A stretch of 64,000 nucleotides of DNA from Nemertoderma westbladi (taxonomy: Eukaryota > Xenacoelomorpha > Nemertodermatida > Nemertodermatidae): NCBI GenBank assembly GCA_032718475.1, contig JAUCBJ010000832.1:1-64000 (forward strand), given 5' to 3'. Under the pieces are notes generated by a model. That model saw only the letters and a list, made by a program, of their open reading frames with translations, was not told where the DNA came from and made no database searches. This document shows positions 27,789 to 40,355 of the stretch, piece after piece (within the stretch, counting starts at the first letter, position 1; each line of letters opens with the position of its first letter). The position numbers and the translations under genes were made by a program.

Positions 27789-28815
27789 CTATGCTGATCA
27801 CGATTATAGAACTCAAATATAAAATTTTTGGTAATTTTGAATATTCCCCCTGGGGCACGAAAAAATAAAGTAGTGGAAATATGATAATGAAACATCACCA
27901 CGAAATTAAATTGATTTTATGACCATATGGGTTTTCTCGTTGCTGATCACGAATATGACACTGACAAATATTGTACCTTGTTGATTAGGGAATTTATAGA
28001 TAACTGTCAATGTATGGCACGAAAAATACAGGTAGCACAAATTTGATAATCAAAATTTATTACCCAATCAACATAATTTTTTGACATTACGGATTTGTTT
28101 TCTGGGATGCTCATCACGAATTTGATACTTATAAATATCGTATTATTTAACCAAATTCGATTTACCAAACGAAAGGTATAATTGAACAGTTTGAAATTTT
28201 TGATACAATATTACATTTTGTTATGGGGCACCAGAATGGCACCAAAATTGGGTTTGCATTACCAGAAATATTTATAACTAGTTTCATCGTGATCAGCTGC
28301 GGCGAAAAGCGGTATATGTTCATAATTATTACAAACACAAACACAGTTTTAGATTGACACTTTTTTTAGTTGTACCTTTCATCCTGGTGTACAAAAATAG
28401 CACAAAAAATAATGGATAACACGTTGAATAGAGAATAAGATATTTTTGAGTGTCATTTTCGTGATCAGCGTCCAAGAAAACACATAATATCTAACAATCA
28501 GGATGAGTTGGTTATGATTTGTGATAATATCAAATTTGTGCTACTTGTATTTTTCGTGCCGCACATTGACACAAATCAAATACCCTAATCAACAATGTAC
28601 AGTACGATATATTTCAGTGTCATTTTCATGATCAGCAACCCAAAAAACCTATATGGTCATGAAATTGGTTTGATTTTGTGGTGATTTTTTATTATCATTT
28701 TGCACTTCTTGTTTTTTTTGTGCCCCTGGCACGAAAACGTGCACATTTAAAATTACCAAAAAATTTCTCGAGTGTTATATTTGAGTTATATAATCGTTAT
28801 CAGCATCGAAAAAAT
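27789..28815. mobile_element. Foldback-type long inverted repeat
   Basis: The left arm, starting CTGATCACGATTATAGAACTCAAATAT at about 27796, is matched in inverse by the right arm ending ATTTGAGTTATATAATCGTTATCAGC near 28805. Both arms, about 500 bp each, contain matching inner motifs (GCACGAAAA, TTGATTAGGG, GGTCAT near AAATTGATTTTATG) and GATCACGA marks at about 150-165 bp spacing. The arms are diverged. No ORF. Confidence 0.6.
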
Positions 28816-29610
28816 CAGATATATACGGCAAATAAATTTATTTTAGTCAGCCATAACAATTTTTGAAAATTCTAGCATGACAATTACTCTCGATGGGTGC
28901 CAGAAAGCGAAACTCCATAACAGCCATAACACGAAAACTATCATAGCCCGGAAAATGGCGTTTTCGCTGTTGGATAGCCCATTAAATTTTAGGAAAAGTC
29001 ACGAAATTTCGGATTTCTCAACAAACCTGACTGAAAGATACTCTGACATATTAGCCGACAAGCTACAAAGTATTGACGCTAATTAATGTTAATATTTCAA
29101 TCGATGATGGAAATGAAGAGGTTACAATGGAATGTTATTATTATCCAAAAGAATAAACGATAGTCATGAGAACTGGTTACAGGTTCCTATTTTATCGTTA
29201 TCGACATTTGGTTATCAGCTGTTGGTTGTCAGCATAGCGTTTACACCCCATCCATCACTGATATTCCTCTGAAATTGTCAGACATATAGCTATTTCACCT
29301 TTTGAAAATTACACATAAAGTTTGTTAATAGATCAATCGATGGGGATTTTGTAATAATACAATTTCTAATTAGAAAAAAAATGTTTATCAGTAAGGATTT
29401 TTGAGGAGCTTTATTTAGTGACTTTCCCATGGCCCCTTTATTGGACTCTAAGCTGTCCAGCAAAGCGAGCGTCAACCTCCAGCAGACCGTAATAGATTCT
29501 TCATCCAAAATAGGTATATTGGAGGCGGTAGAGAAATCCAAATCTCCAAAAGGTTTGCCTCCGCATCCGGAATTTCAAACAACGCTTCAAAATGCTCAAT
29601 TTCGAATTAC
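28816..29610. other. Intron sequence, nothing recognised
   Basis: Small ORFs on both strands (28877-29086 plus, 29290-29541 minus) have no recognisable domain and are not called. Confidence 0.4.
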
Positions 29611-29613
29611 ATG

Positions 29614-29790
29614 TTGATATAGATAGATAGATTCATTTATACATTATGTAAAAAACAATAACAAATACACCAAACAATGTACCAGTATAAAGGTATTGTC
29701 CAACATAACATATAGGATTACCCCTAAAGCTTTGCAGCTTATTTCCAAGGGGGTCCTTTATGTTACTTGGTTACAAATACAATATTACAA
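29614..29790 (-). mobile_element. Possible LINE 3' end with tetranucleotide tail
   Basis: The minus strand reads a GGACCCCCTTGGAAATAAGC segment followed by a short ATCT tail (GATAGATAGAT on the plus strand at 29620), a pattern seen at 3' ends of CR1/L2-type LINEs. No coding sequence remains. Confidence 0.3.
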
Positions 29791-30029
29791 TACGCTAACC
29801 TAAAACCAATATAAAACGTAATTACACTATGTACATGTACAACTTTACCGAGAGCGTGACAATGTCCGACTCAACGATAAAGATGTACAGAACAATTTAT
29901 TATAAAACGTAATTACAGTATAAATAGTAAATAATTAATAAACTAATATCTTACATATATTACATATAATTACACATATATACTTAGATGCTATAATACA
30001 ACTTAATATTGAAATTAATTTATGATTAG

Positions 30030-30249
30030 GTATTCGTAGTGGGTTCTGGCACTGATTTGGAAGATTTGTCCGGTCTTGGTAGTAACAGCGATCAACTTTG
30101 TGGGATGACAAAGTCTTGGGATGACATTACCAATGTAACATGCATAGACGAAGCAGGTTTCGGATTATTTGGAAGATATGTCGTTATATTGAATACAAAT
30201 TTTACACATAGTTTCAACATCCGTGAAGTGGAAGTGTTTGAACAAATAG
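30030..30249 (+). CDS. Exon: second half of fucolectin/F5-8C-like domain
   Basis: 220 bases after acceptor GATTAG, phase 0 in, phase 1 out at ATAG|GTAAAT. It encodes KVFVVGSG (joined to the previous exon), Cys residues, FGLFGRYVVILN and NIREVEVFEQ, matching the end of FTP/F5-8C-like domains (C...GRYV.I...L..EVEV). The phase-1 exit fits the phase-1 cbEGF exon at 42994. Confidence 0.75.
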
Positions 30250-31029
30250 GTAAATTGATTGCAATAATATACATACATAGCAACTAAAGCTAGAGGTCTC
30301 ATAATAGCTGGAGAAATCATAACTTAAGTTATATAATATATAATATTTTATAATTAAAAAGTATAATTTTAAATATTGTTATTTATTCGCTCGAATATAC
30401 CCCAAAATCTGGAGAAAAAGTGTCGCTTTTTTTTTGTCGGGAAAAAAGTAACCCATAGTATTATTGCATTGATTTTACATTTTCCCGGCGAAAGAAGTAA
30501 AATATAATATTTTTGTTGGAATTTTCTAAAATTTTATTACCTGTGTTCAAAGAGCAACGACGTAGATTTGCGTAGGTTTGCAAGCAATTTAAGCAAAATT
30601 GTGTGTGTTAATTTAATGTGTGCAAGGCGTACTCCAAAAAGGAACTCAATACCCAACTAAGGTTTATATTGTTAAGCAGCTCACTAGTTAGTTATGTTAC
30701 ACATATTCGAGAACACTAAATTATTTAACATTGAGTATCTATTGGGGTTTGTGTACGTACAGAAAGTAATATCCTAACTAGTCTATTAAGGGCGGGTACA
30801 CCCCCCCCCCCCCCCTCAGGTAAAAATTTTTGTTTTTTTTTATTTCACCTAGAGTAGAATTTAATGCGGATTTCAAATCTGGAAACGGCTTAGCGAGATC
30901 TCTTTTACTTCTCGAGTAATGTCTGGTTTTCCGTCTGTATGTCTGTCTGAAATATTGAAAAGGGCATAAAATAAGCAATCTGAAATGTTTGCTGTTAGGA
31001 TCTTTCTTAATGTCGATGTCTGTTTTCAT

Positions 31030-31120
31030 ATTTGGAATTATCTAATCACTTTGTCTGTATCTCAGTCTGTCTCTCAGTTTGTCTGTCTGTCTGTCTGTTT
31101 GTATGTCTGTCTGTCTGTCA
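31030..31120. repeat. TGTC microsatellite
   Basis: Imperfect (TGTC)n with TGTA and TTTG interruptions. Confidence 0.8.
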
Positions 31121-31334
31121 ACATGTCGTCAAATTTTAATTAATATATATTTAATAGACACTTGTGAGTTTTGTATTACATATTGAACAATGTCTAATGG
31201 ACTTGATGTCTACTAGTAATAACAATTGTGAACCATCATAGAACAAGAGCTAGCTAGTAATAATAATTTGGGGAAACAACCATAAACTTATTTTTTTTTA
31301 ATTCCGCAGACTCTGAGAATAATTCACATCTCGA

Positions 31335-31525
31335 AGTCTTCATGTGCTGCATGAACTTTTCATGTGCCGCGTGAAGGCTTCTCATTCTGATTAAAATAAA
31401 AAGCTTTCCGAGGTGCTCGATTAATTAACGTGCTTTGTGAAGAATTTAAGTGCTACGTGAATCCTTCACCAGTTGCGCAAATGTCTCACGTGCTGCGCGA
31501 AGGTTTCACGTGCTGCGTAAAGCTT
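31335..31525. repeat. 20-bp repeats around CACGTGCTGCG
   Basis: At least five diverged units with CATGTGCTGCATGAA, CACGTGCTGCGCGAAGG and similar. One more occurs at 32583-32600. Confidence 0.6.
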
Positions 31526-31774
31526 AATGTTCTGTGTAAAGGCTTATTATAAAATTATGTGGAAATTTTTATATAATTTTGAATGTTTCTTAAGGTTGTC
31601 TCATTATTCCATGACTGTTTATTACTAAATGACGAAATAGTATGCGATCACATTAATACGCCAAACATTACATTCCATATCTTGGTCTGTTCATCTGCCC
31701 CATCTCTCGCAACCCTAGCAAACGTTTAATCTATTTATTTTAGCATTTAATTTAGCATGTTCCTATTTTAGTCT

Positions 31775-32065
31775 CGATATTTTCTTACTCTCGATATTTT
31801 TACTCTCAATATTTTTACTCACGATATTTTTTACTCTCGATATTTTTACTCTCGATGTTTTTACTCTCGATATTTTTTTTTTCTTTTTTTTTTTACTCTC
31901 GTCGGTGTTTTTTTTTCTCGATATTTTTGCTCTCGATGTGATATTTCTTTTGAACTCGCGATATTATCGATATTTTCATATATTTTCGATATTTTCAACA
32001 CTCGGTATATTTACTCGCGTTATTTTTACACTCGAAATTTTCCATGTCTCGGTGTTTTTTTTTTT
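31775..32065. repeat. CTCGATATTTTTA minisatellite
   Basis: Many units of 13-17 bp (CTCGATATTTTTACT and variants), T-rich, degenerating to the right. Confidence 0.8.
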
Positions 32066-33319
32066 CAGTGTGGCCTTACTTTACAATATTATAACATTAA
32101 TCCCTTTAGATAATTAATTTTCAATTTTATCATCGATTCATGTGTGTAGTTCCTATTTGTGGCTGGCCACGAGAAAAGGGACCTTATGTCACCGGAGGTC
32201 GATTTTGAGTTATTAGGCCTATGAGATGCAGAATTTTCCAGAGATTTTAACAAAAAATACGGTGTCTCAATATCTATTTCCAAAAAAAAGTTATCGCGAT
32301 ATATGTGAAGGTGAATCGGGTAGCAAAAAAGATTTTATTAATAGCGGTTATAATAAGCGATTATTAAAAAAAATGTAAAATATTAATAATATCATAGCGA
32401 TTCTTACTATAGTTAGGCAGCTCAATGTTATTCGGCTTTTTATACAACTTTTAACACTTTGAAACAGTTAATAATGTTCATGAACTATTTTTAAAAAAAT
32501 TTTGCAAAATTTTCAAAAAAACATGTAACCAAAATTATTTTTAATTTAAAATTTTTTCAAAAAGATCAGAAAATGAAATTTGTTCACGTGCTGCGCGAAG
32601 TGTGCGAAGAAGTGGCAAGCACTCTAAAATTATTTTAACAGGTTGTTAAAAGTGGGTAGGGGTTTTTTTGAACCAAATTTCATGAAATCCATTGAAAAAT
32701 CACAAAATATGGATAGGGGATAACAAATGGGAAAAGAAAAGGAGATACAAGTACTGAAAATAGCGGGAACATTTGAAATATATTGTTCTTAAACTTTAAA
32801 TGCGTTTATCTCGGAATTGTATTTTTCACATTCAAAATACTACTACTCGGCCATTTCTCAACCAATTTTCGAAATTTTTTTTTTGTTTGATTTCTTTTCG
32901 GGTTTTGATCAAAAGTTATCGGTTAGAATTTTGAATTGTGCCATATTAATTTCTTGAAATTAGTTAATATCTAATAAGTAATAATTAATAGTTAATATAT
33001 TTAAAAAATATTTAACACCAAAATAAAAAATGTAACCGATACGTTTTGTGGAGCCGAGGATGCTGATTCAGAAAAACCAAGTTTCGAAAATTTTCACCCA
33101 AAATTGTGAGACTAGTAGTGTTTTTAATGAAATTAACAATTTCGCTGGTGGCCGCTAGAGGGCGACGAAAATTTTAAATTTTTTTTTTTGAACCCAATCT
33201 TTGGCCATATTTTAATCCCCCGAAAGGTATAAAATATACAAAACTACACACAAGCAAAAATTATAGCCATTTGCAAAAAAGGTCCATAGGGGGGTGTATC
33301 CCCCCCCCCCCCCTTAATA

Positions 33320-33600
33320 CTGTTGAAATTCTACCATCTGCTGTAAGTATAGACCCTAAATATACATAAGATTAACATGCACGAATAGTAAAATTATCCA
33401 TCTGAAACGGTAATCTATCTGAGTTATCCCCAATTATTACAAGAAAATTTTCTTTTATTTTCATTTCATTTACTACCATCCCTGAAATTCTACAAAATTA
33501 TACCAACCGTTTTAATTTAATTACACTTATAAATATCGAGTTGTTGAAAGAATTACTGTATCATCCATAAACAGGAGAGCCAATAATCCCCCAAAAAACC
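33320..33600. other. Intron sequence, nothing recognised
   Basis: AT-rich, no supported feature. Confidence 0.4.
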
Positions 33601-33604
33601 ATCT

Positions 33605-34815
33605 TGTTGGACTGCATCCTATTGGTTTATTAGCTCCTGTAGATTACAGAGTACTGCCTGTTCAGGGACCTAGATGCTACTACTACTACTACTAGGATCC
33701 GCATGCTGCATTGCAGCTGCATTTTTAAGAATGCTGTGCCGGCTTATCGACAAAATTGCACCGTCACAACTTTCTATCACCCATGACATTTGCTAGATCA
33801 TCCGCATCTTCAAGGCCAGTGTCCTTTAAGATGCGTCTCAAGAAAGTCATGGGCTGTCCACCATGCTTATTCACTCCATGAGGCTGCCAAAGTACAAGAT
33901 TATGCACTGGCTGGTCCTCATGGCGAAAGCAATGTCCTGCAAAGCGGAGGCGATTTTGTTCTAGTGTCAAGCTTGGGGGAACCAATGAGACACCTCCAAT
34001 GTTATATAGTGTCTGGTTGGAGATGTGTGCATTGAACTTGACACAATGAACCCGGCGTAGCATTCTTGTGAATGTGCCATCCAGAGATTTGGTGTCCTCA
34101 AGTTTCCGATTAATTCTCAGTGAATTCCAAATCCTGGACCTAGATGCAGCCTTAACTGCATTATTGTCTGCTGTAATTTGTTTGAGTCAGGACTCTTTCT
34201 GCGCCTTATAGAGGTCATTTCGGCACTTCTGAATTTTGTGGTCAGTCCAGGGGGCCCTTTTCCTGTTTCGAGGGTATACAGGAACTGTTTCTGCAGCTGC
34301 TAACTTAACTGCTTCTGTGAAGGAAGTATAGCCCTCGCAGTGATCTGCCGCCTCAGAGGCAAGAGCCTCATACCTGTTGCTCAGCTGTAGTGTGAAGCTG
34401 GATCTCACACTTGGCTGTTGCAACAGAGAGGACCAGTCATGCCATGACAAGGCAGATTTCGTTGTTTTGATAGCATGCAGACTAAATCTTACCTTGGTCA
34501 CAATAAGAAGGTGATGGACCTGGAAAAGGTTCGAAGTGTAAATTCATTACAGTCTTGTATAAAGCTCTTGTATTTCCTATGAAACAAAATATGGTCTATC
34601 TGGGACTTGTGACCACTGGATCCACTAAGAGTCCATAGCTTTCCAGTTCGCTTCTAGAAATCGGCTGGGTTCCAGCCGAAAACAATCCATTTCCAGAGAT
34701 AAAATCCTGATGATGGACGGAATTTCGGTTAACACTATTGCTATAGACCCAGGGCGATGTAGGTGATTGATGCAAACTTACATTAAAGTCTCTCAGGAAT
34801 GTTAAGAATGCCTCC
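33605..34815 (-). mobile_element. APE-type LINE, outer copy, interrupted
   Basis: Two pieces, 33605-33677 and 34136-34815, are colinear with the longer LINE at 50600-51300. They cover the end of the endonuclease domain and the start of the RT ORF (34187-34501 keeps an open frame of 104 codons). They are separated by a younger copy of the same family. Confidence 0.7.
33678..34135 (-). mobile_element. APE-type LINE, nested 5'-truncated copy
   Basis: It matches 48806-49330 (LINE C-terminus and 3' end) with a 75-bp internal deletion near 34100, and ends in a (TAG)n tail on the minus strand. It is flanked by GGACCTAGATGC on both sides (33666-33677 and 34136-34147), a 12-bp target-site duplication inside the outer copy. 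The ORF 33764-34063 keeps 99 codons of the C-terminal domain. Confidence 0.75.
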
Positions 34816-35340
34816 CTGGCCTCCCTGGTGACCCAGTGTTTTGGCCAGAAAGGTCACCAGGAAAGGGTCTCACAGAATTGTTGGACAGAAACCTATAGGA
34901 GGTTAGACAGACAGCTGGTCAGGAGATAACTGACACCTGTGAGGCCAATTGTGTCCAGTAATTCCACTGGCCTCTAGTGGTCGGACTTCTGCATTTCTAA
35001 TGTAATCCATAGTGGGGGTTGTAGGGTGCTTTTTGCCGAGTCAGCTCTTGGTGCAAATTCCACACCCTGGTTTGCCATTCCACAGGGTGGGTGTCACAGT
35101 GGAGTCAGATATGAGGCCCATCACCCATACCTACTCTGACGCACATGAACCACCATGGGCTGTGCAGCTCATCTACTGGGTCATGTCCTATACCCCTGCT
35201 GCCAGGTGCAGGTCGCAGTGAAGTGCACTCAGAGTGGACATGAGAAAACTCTACTCCTGACCAGCCATTGGTAGATCACCATCTGCCAGACTGCCACATG
35301 TATATATGTATATATATGTATGTATGTGTATATCTATTTA
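34816..35340. other. GC-richer sequence, nothing recognised, ending in a TATATG microsatellite
   Basis: No protein motif seen. The GTATATATGTATG tract at about 35298-35335 abuts the truncated LTR. Confidence 0.4.
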
Positions 35341-35351
35341 TATCTGTTGGT

Positions 35352-35937
35352 GAAAAGTCCAGTAGTATACCGCCTACCGGATCCTAGTAACGATGTACCT
35401 TACTGTAGAATCCAGCAGTGTATATGGGCTCGTAAAGTATCTGACAATAAATCCCAGTCCAGGGTGTTTAAATAAACAGATACTAAGTACACAAAATACT
35501 ACTGGCGAGGAACGGAGCCTGATGTGTATCCTAATACGTGGGCAAGTCAAATGCCCGGGCGAACTAGACAAAACAGGTTACCCGGCCTCTAACCGGTGAG
35601 GCAGATGTACAGTCTACAGATACAGACCAAACTCACGGGAAAACAATCCCCGCACAGCGAATCCTAACTATCGCTAATGGACCTAACTACTGTAAACTTG
35701 CCACGGTGTGATTTATAAGGTTTATATACGAGATAGTGGATCAATAGACTAGCGTAACAATACTGCCGACAGGAAAGTAGCAGTCAAAAGGGTGCCCCAA
35801 AAATACCTCTTATGTGCCGTAAACTAAATCTTAAATATCTCCTCAAATTACAAAACTACAGAATAGTAGAACTAAAGAATAAATCCTACAGAAAAGTAAC
35901 CTATCATAGTCAGTATCTAGTGGATCTCAAGACGCGT

Positions 35938-35971
<34 letters not shown>

Positions 35972-36957
35972 TACGAATAAAACAATTTTGGTGTATTGCC
36001 GTTATACTAGGTTTTAAGAATTTTAATCAAAATACAATACCGGGCGCTAGCTACTCGAATATGCTAGTCGCACGCTGTAGGCTCAATACTTACAAACTGA
36101 CGTCAAAAGGGCTCTCTCCTCCTCTATTCACAACTCAACCGGGCAATCACGGTGTTAGTAACTACACCCGTGATCGGCACTAATACCTCAGATTCTGATT
36201 GTGAGATAAGAGAATATATGTTAATTACTACCACACTTTAGCTGCTGATCTGGTATACAAATTTATTCTAGAACTTTGTTACTGCGGTGGTTAGCAGTAA
36301 ATACCTATCAGTACGTGGTAAGGGTGTGGTATGATGTTAGTAACCTCCCTAGGCCAAACATGTGCCGGTAGCAGAAAGCTGCCTCTTGCCTGATCAAATA
36401 TTTTGGATTTAGACAGAGCGGGCAAACTATAAAGGCTACAAAATGAACCAGTACCATACTGTCAGTACTGCAAATCAGCAAATTATAGAGCGTGTGCTAT
36501 TCGCACCTAAGTGTACTTGCGCGTACTGACGAACAGCAACAGCTCACACCTGTAGGGGTTGATCCAGGGTTGTTCCTGTCTGAATCTGAGATATTTAATC
36601 CTAAATTTTACGGCGTCCCAGGACGGCGTCACGCTTTACCCTGATCTAAGGTCTTATGGCGGGCAAGTTCATCAAACAAAGTCTTACCTTCATCTGAAGT
36701 GGGCGCTGTATGGCAAGAGGTCATACTTCGAATGGGTGCGGGCGAAGATAATGTGGGCGTTTAATGTGTCATGGACATCTTTTCCCTGCGTTGCTGAGTC
36801 CTAAAGGTTTAGGCAGCCATTTCCCAAATGTTTGGCTGTCCCAAAGGTGGATATGTTAAAACTACATGTTCCAGAGTTTGCAGTATATTAACGTAACTTA
36901 TCAACTTAAACTTTACAAATAACAAAGAACTAAACTAAAGTTAAGTTAAGTCAAGGT
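35352..36957 (-). repeat. Third BEL LTR copy, left part
   Basis: It aligns with 410-2100 of the left LTR (GTCCAGTAGTATACCGC onward) with clearly more divergence. The first 410 bases of the LTR are missing and no BEL internal sequence follows, so it looks like an old truncated solo LTR. It includes a GT-run (35936-35970). Confidence 0.85.
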
Positions 36958-39872
36958 TATTAATTATTAATATTATTATAGTATTAAGTGTAAACAGAAC
37001 ATATAATAATTCTACCAAGGGGTAGAATAAATAAACGATTGCGCAGAAGAATTACAATGAGAATGGCGACCAGAGACTGACTGATTGGCTCGGTGGGGAC
37101 AAGAATAGAGATTAAGAGACTAGGTGGTGGTAAGGAAGGATAGACGGAGTGGTGACAAAGTGAAGGAGGTTTCAGATAAGGAAGACCTCGTCCAAGCTAG
37201 CTTGACTGGGGAGGGTGCCAAGAACTGCTACTGCATTCCCTCGGATGGTGGCTATTGAAAGGAGTTGAAACAGGTATGGAGTGGAACGGGGTTCAGCTGT
37301 CCGATTGCTGATCCTGCACCCTATTTCGCGAAGTGTTTCAGTGCCTTTGACTCCTACCAGTCCCAGGGTTTCTGTCACAATGGTACGGAATATATAGTCG
37401 TGTTGCAGGGCTGCATACTTGGTGCCTTTGGTTGATTCGGCGATGGTTGCTGCTGTTCCAGCTTCCTGGGATGTGGCTGGTAGATACGTTTGGGCCAACG
37501 TATCACGACAGGTGTAGTCTCACAATAGTGGGTGGCCTGAAGACCAGGGGCCCAATGTCACTCCATCTGGTTTCTTGCCATCTATGGCTAGGCCGCGGGG
37601 CTCTAGTGTGGAGGAAACACCTGCTGATGAGAGGGCTCGGTGTATTATGTCATTGGCCTCAGTGTGACGGGTGTATTTTCCATAATTATGGAGACAGCTG
37701 AGGCCGTGGGTTCCGTTCCTGTCCACCAACACCCCGCAACCTCTATAGGAATGCTCTTCACATATGGGGCTACCGAGGCGGAGGGCGACTCCTATGCGTA
37801 GCTCATCGTCGTTGAGCCTAAGTCCTAGTGCTGATACTGGGAGTGCCTGCAGCCAGTCGCCAGAATGATCCGCTCTCATCGCTAGCAGTCGTGCCCTATC
37901 ATTTGGAGTTGATGTTCGATTGATGAGGTCATCATGGCATTCTATGCAAAGTGGTGTGTCCCAGTTCCTCTGAATGGCACGGTTGGTAGGTGGTATGAAG
38001 TCGTTGGGAAGGTTGTCAATCGCAATGCAGAGGAGTGGATCTTCATTGCTAATCAAACTGGCGGGCAAGAGAGAATGGAGTAGGGGACTGCATCCGTAGA
38101 CAGAAGCCAAGAAGGCAGGTATAGCGACGTGACTCGTACTCCGGACTCCCAGGCCCCCCATAGAAATGGGAAGAGCTGATTGGATCCAAGCATCCTTGTT
38201 GAGTTTTGTATTGATTGCTACTTCAAGTGCTTGCTGGATGGCTCGGTCAAGATCATCCAGCTGGTGTGATCTAAAGGCTGGTGCACAGCGTAGGAGGTAC
38301 ATAAACTTAGGGATTGCAAAGCAGTGCCTAAGCAGATAGAGGGTAACGTGTGCACTCAGAAGCTGAAGACCCTCTTATAGTCTACCGAGTTCAGATATCT
38401 TGGTCTGTAGCGCAGTCTCTAGGGACGAATCACTGAGTGGTGCACTGAGTAGTGACGATTCCGAAAGCTCCTGAACCTTAATGCCTGGGGTGATGGATTC
38501 GTATAAGCTAGAAGTTGCATCCTTGAGACTGTCGGGGAAGTGCTTACCGAATATCATTTCACACTTTGATGCCTTGATCACTAGGCCCAACTTGGCACCC
38601 TCTGACGTCGGCTCTCTGACCTCAAGTCGGCTCTGACCTCCTCAACTGCCCCTCCCAATGATCCGTCATCGAGAAACCAGACATTCAGTGGAAATTCAAG
38701 ACTGTCAACCAGCTCTATTGTATCGCTGCTAATGAAAAGGGATGCAAGGGGATCACCCTGCTGCACCATCTGACAGGATTATAGAGCCTCTATAGAATAG
38801 GTGAGTTGGTTTGGAATACGACTGGTATGCAAGGTTGTATAGAGATGGGAGGTCATTAAGTACCGACCCCAGCACAGGCCCTCTATGAATGCTGTTAAAG
38901 ACGTTAGAGAAGTCTATCTTCACCATGATCACCTCGTAGGTGGACTCGCTCAAAAATTGCCTTGAAGCATGGACCGCTGCCTCGGCACCTCGTGGTGTCT
39001 CGAATCCAAGCTGGTGGGGACCTAGTTTAATTCCGGATTCTTGGGCGGCTGAATGACAGCCTGTCTTGGCTGTGAGACGGCGTAAGGTGCAACCTACTGC
39101 AATCGGCCAGATGCCCCTTAATGGCTTTGTGAAGGCACAAAGCCGAGCGCCGTAAAGGAATGGGAGAACTACCTCGTGCACTATGCCTTTAATCATTAGG
39201 TTGGCTACTGCAGTAGTGGATTTGAGACAACTCAAGGCACCATCACCTGCTGGTGAAGATACCATATTCTTGAAGAACTGAGGCCCGAAGTTATCAGGTC
39301 CTGCTGCAGATCCATTTGGGAAGAACCTAATTGACTTCAAGATTTGTGGATATGAGAGTTCAAGTAGGGGTACTTCTGCTTCCTCAATCGAGGGTACTCC
39401 CTCAAGGTCCTCAGCTGGGCGGGTTGGGTGGAGAGACTTTAGGGTTTCCTCAGTCGGAGGTGCAATCGTGGTTGTGGAAGTGGCTAAGCGAGCTGCCACC
39501 TTAACATTACCCTCTTCGATCTTTGCTGATATTAACTTTCCTAGTTGGCTGTCAGGATCGGTCGGCTTCAATTTACGTTCCGAATGCCCTGTTGGCTGGC
39601 TCTGGTGTGGAAGGGTGAATGGCTCTGTATATTTAGCTAGGTCCTCGAACTCCGCAATTTGTTCCTTAACTTTAGTGGTAAGTGATTTTATAGGTTGTCC
39701 TCTTGCCTTAGGACCTCTCCTCAGGCGATGGCCTTGTGAAGGAACTCGAAGTGCAAAAGGGAATTCAAGAAGTCTGAGCCAATTTTCTGGGCTGTTGTCA
39801 AGCGCGAGTGCATCACAAAGGTGCGTATACGTTGTTGCTGCTCTGAGTCTGGCACAACGTGGAAGTCAAGGT
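36958..39872 (-). mobile_element. R2/R4-like non-LTR retrotransposon (REL-endonuclease type), degraded
   Basis: Minus-strand fragments give an RT with VKIDFSNVFNSI, VQQGDPLASL and NVWFLDDGSLGG (FLDD catalytic pair). Then come a Cys/His segment (CGVLVDRNGTHGLSC) and a restriction-like endonuclease stretch (KKPDGVTLGPW, then DYTC). Most pieces share one frame. A TGA at 37517-37519 interrupts the endonuclease where a codon such as TGG would be expected, and 38581-38769 is shifted. Flanking AAGTCAAGGT copies (36948-36957, 39863-39872) suggest a 10-bp target-site duplication in the LTR. Confidence 0.7.
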
Positions 39873-40355
39873 GATAAAGTAATCTAAATGACATTTACAA
39901 AGCTAGTGAACAGTGATATTGCAAGACTAAGTGATAGCCGAAGGACAAATCGCCCTTTATATAGCAAATCCTAGGCATGGAATTAACTAGAACATTCGAC
40001 AACATTCCATGGCTGTACATTGGAGCAATAAGTTATTAAATGCCCTATGATTGGCCCAACCCATCGTTCCATGTGTTGTACCCACCTCATTGGCTTACCT
40101 AATGTAATCAAACCGAAAATTTAATAGCCCAAAATACAAATTTCCCGACTGAGATTCGAACCCCTGACCTACCTAGAATGTATCCAACGCCTTAACCTAT
40201 CTGACCACTGCGCCAATAGAATCACCAGTGAACTTATAACTACTAATAGGAAGTAGGCATATTACAACTACTACAAATCAAGGCAAAATACATCGGATTT
40301 ACAAAGTTTTTACATGGTACTGTAGATTTATACTTAAACAGTGAAATAATCCAAC
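39873..40355 (-). repeat. Third BEL LTR copy, right part
   Basis: Resumes LTR sequence (GTGATAGCCGAAGGACAAATC onward, cf. 2166) and ends GTGAAATAATCCAACA, matching the LTR terminus. It holds the tRNA-like module at 40144-40218. Confidence 0.85.
40144..40218 (-). repeat. tRNA-like module in third LTR
   Basis: A box TGGCGCAGTGG is perfect and B box GGTTCGAATCT is 10/11 on the minus strand. Both boxes are kept although the LTR around them has diverged. Confidence 0.6.

Larger units (their letters stand above)
30784..33319. mobile_element. Candidate TIR element bounded by TTAA
   Basis: The left end reads TATTAAGGGCGGGTACACCC then a C run (30801-30816); the right end is the inverse, GGGTGTATCCC then a C run and CTTAATA (33293-33319). 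TTAA sits at both ends, as in piggyBac target sites, though piggyBac termini usually start CCC. The 2.5-kb interior has no transposase ORF and contains minisatellites. Confidence 0.45.
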
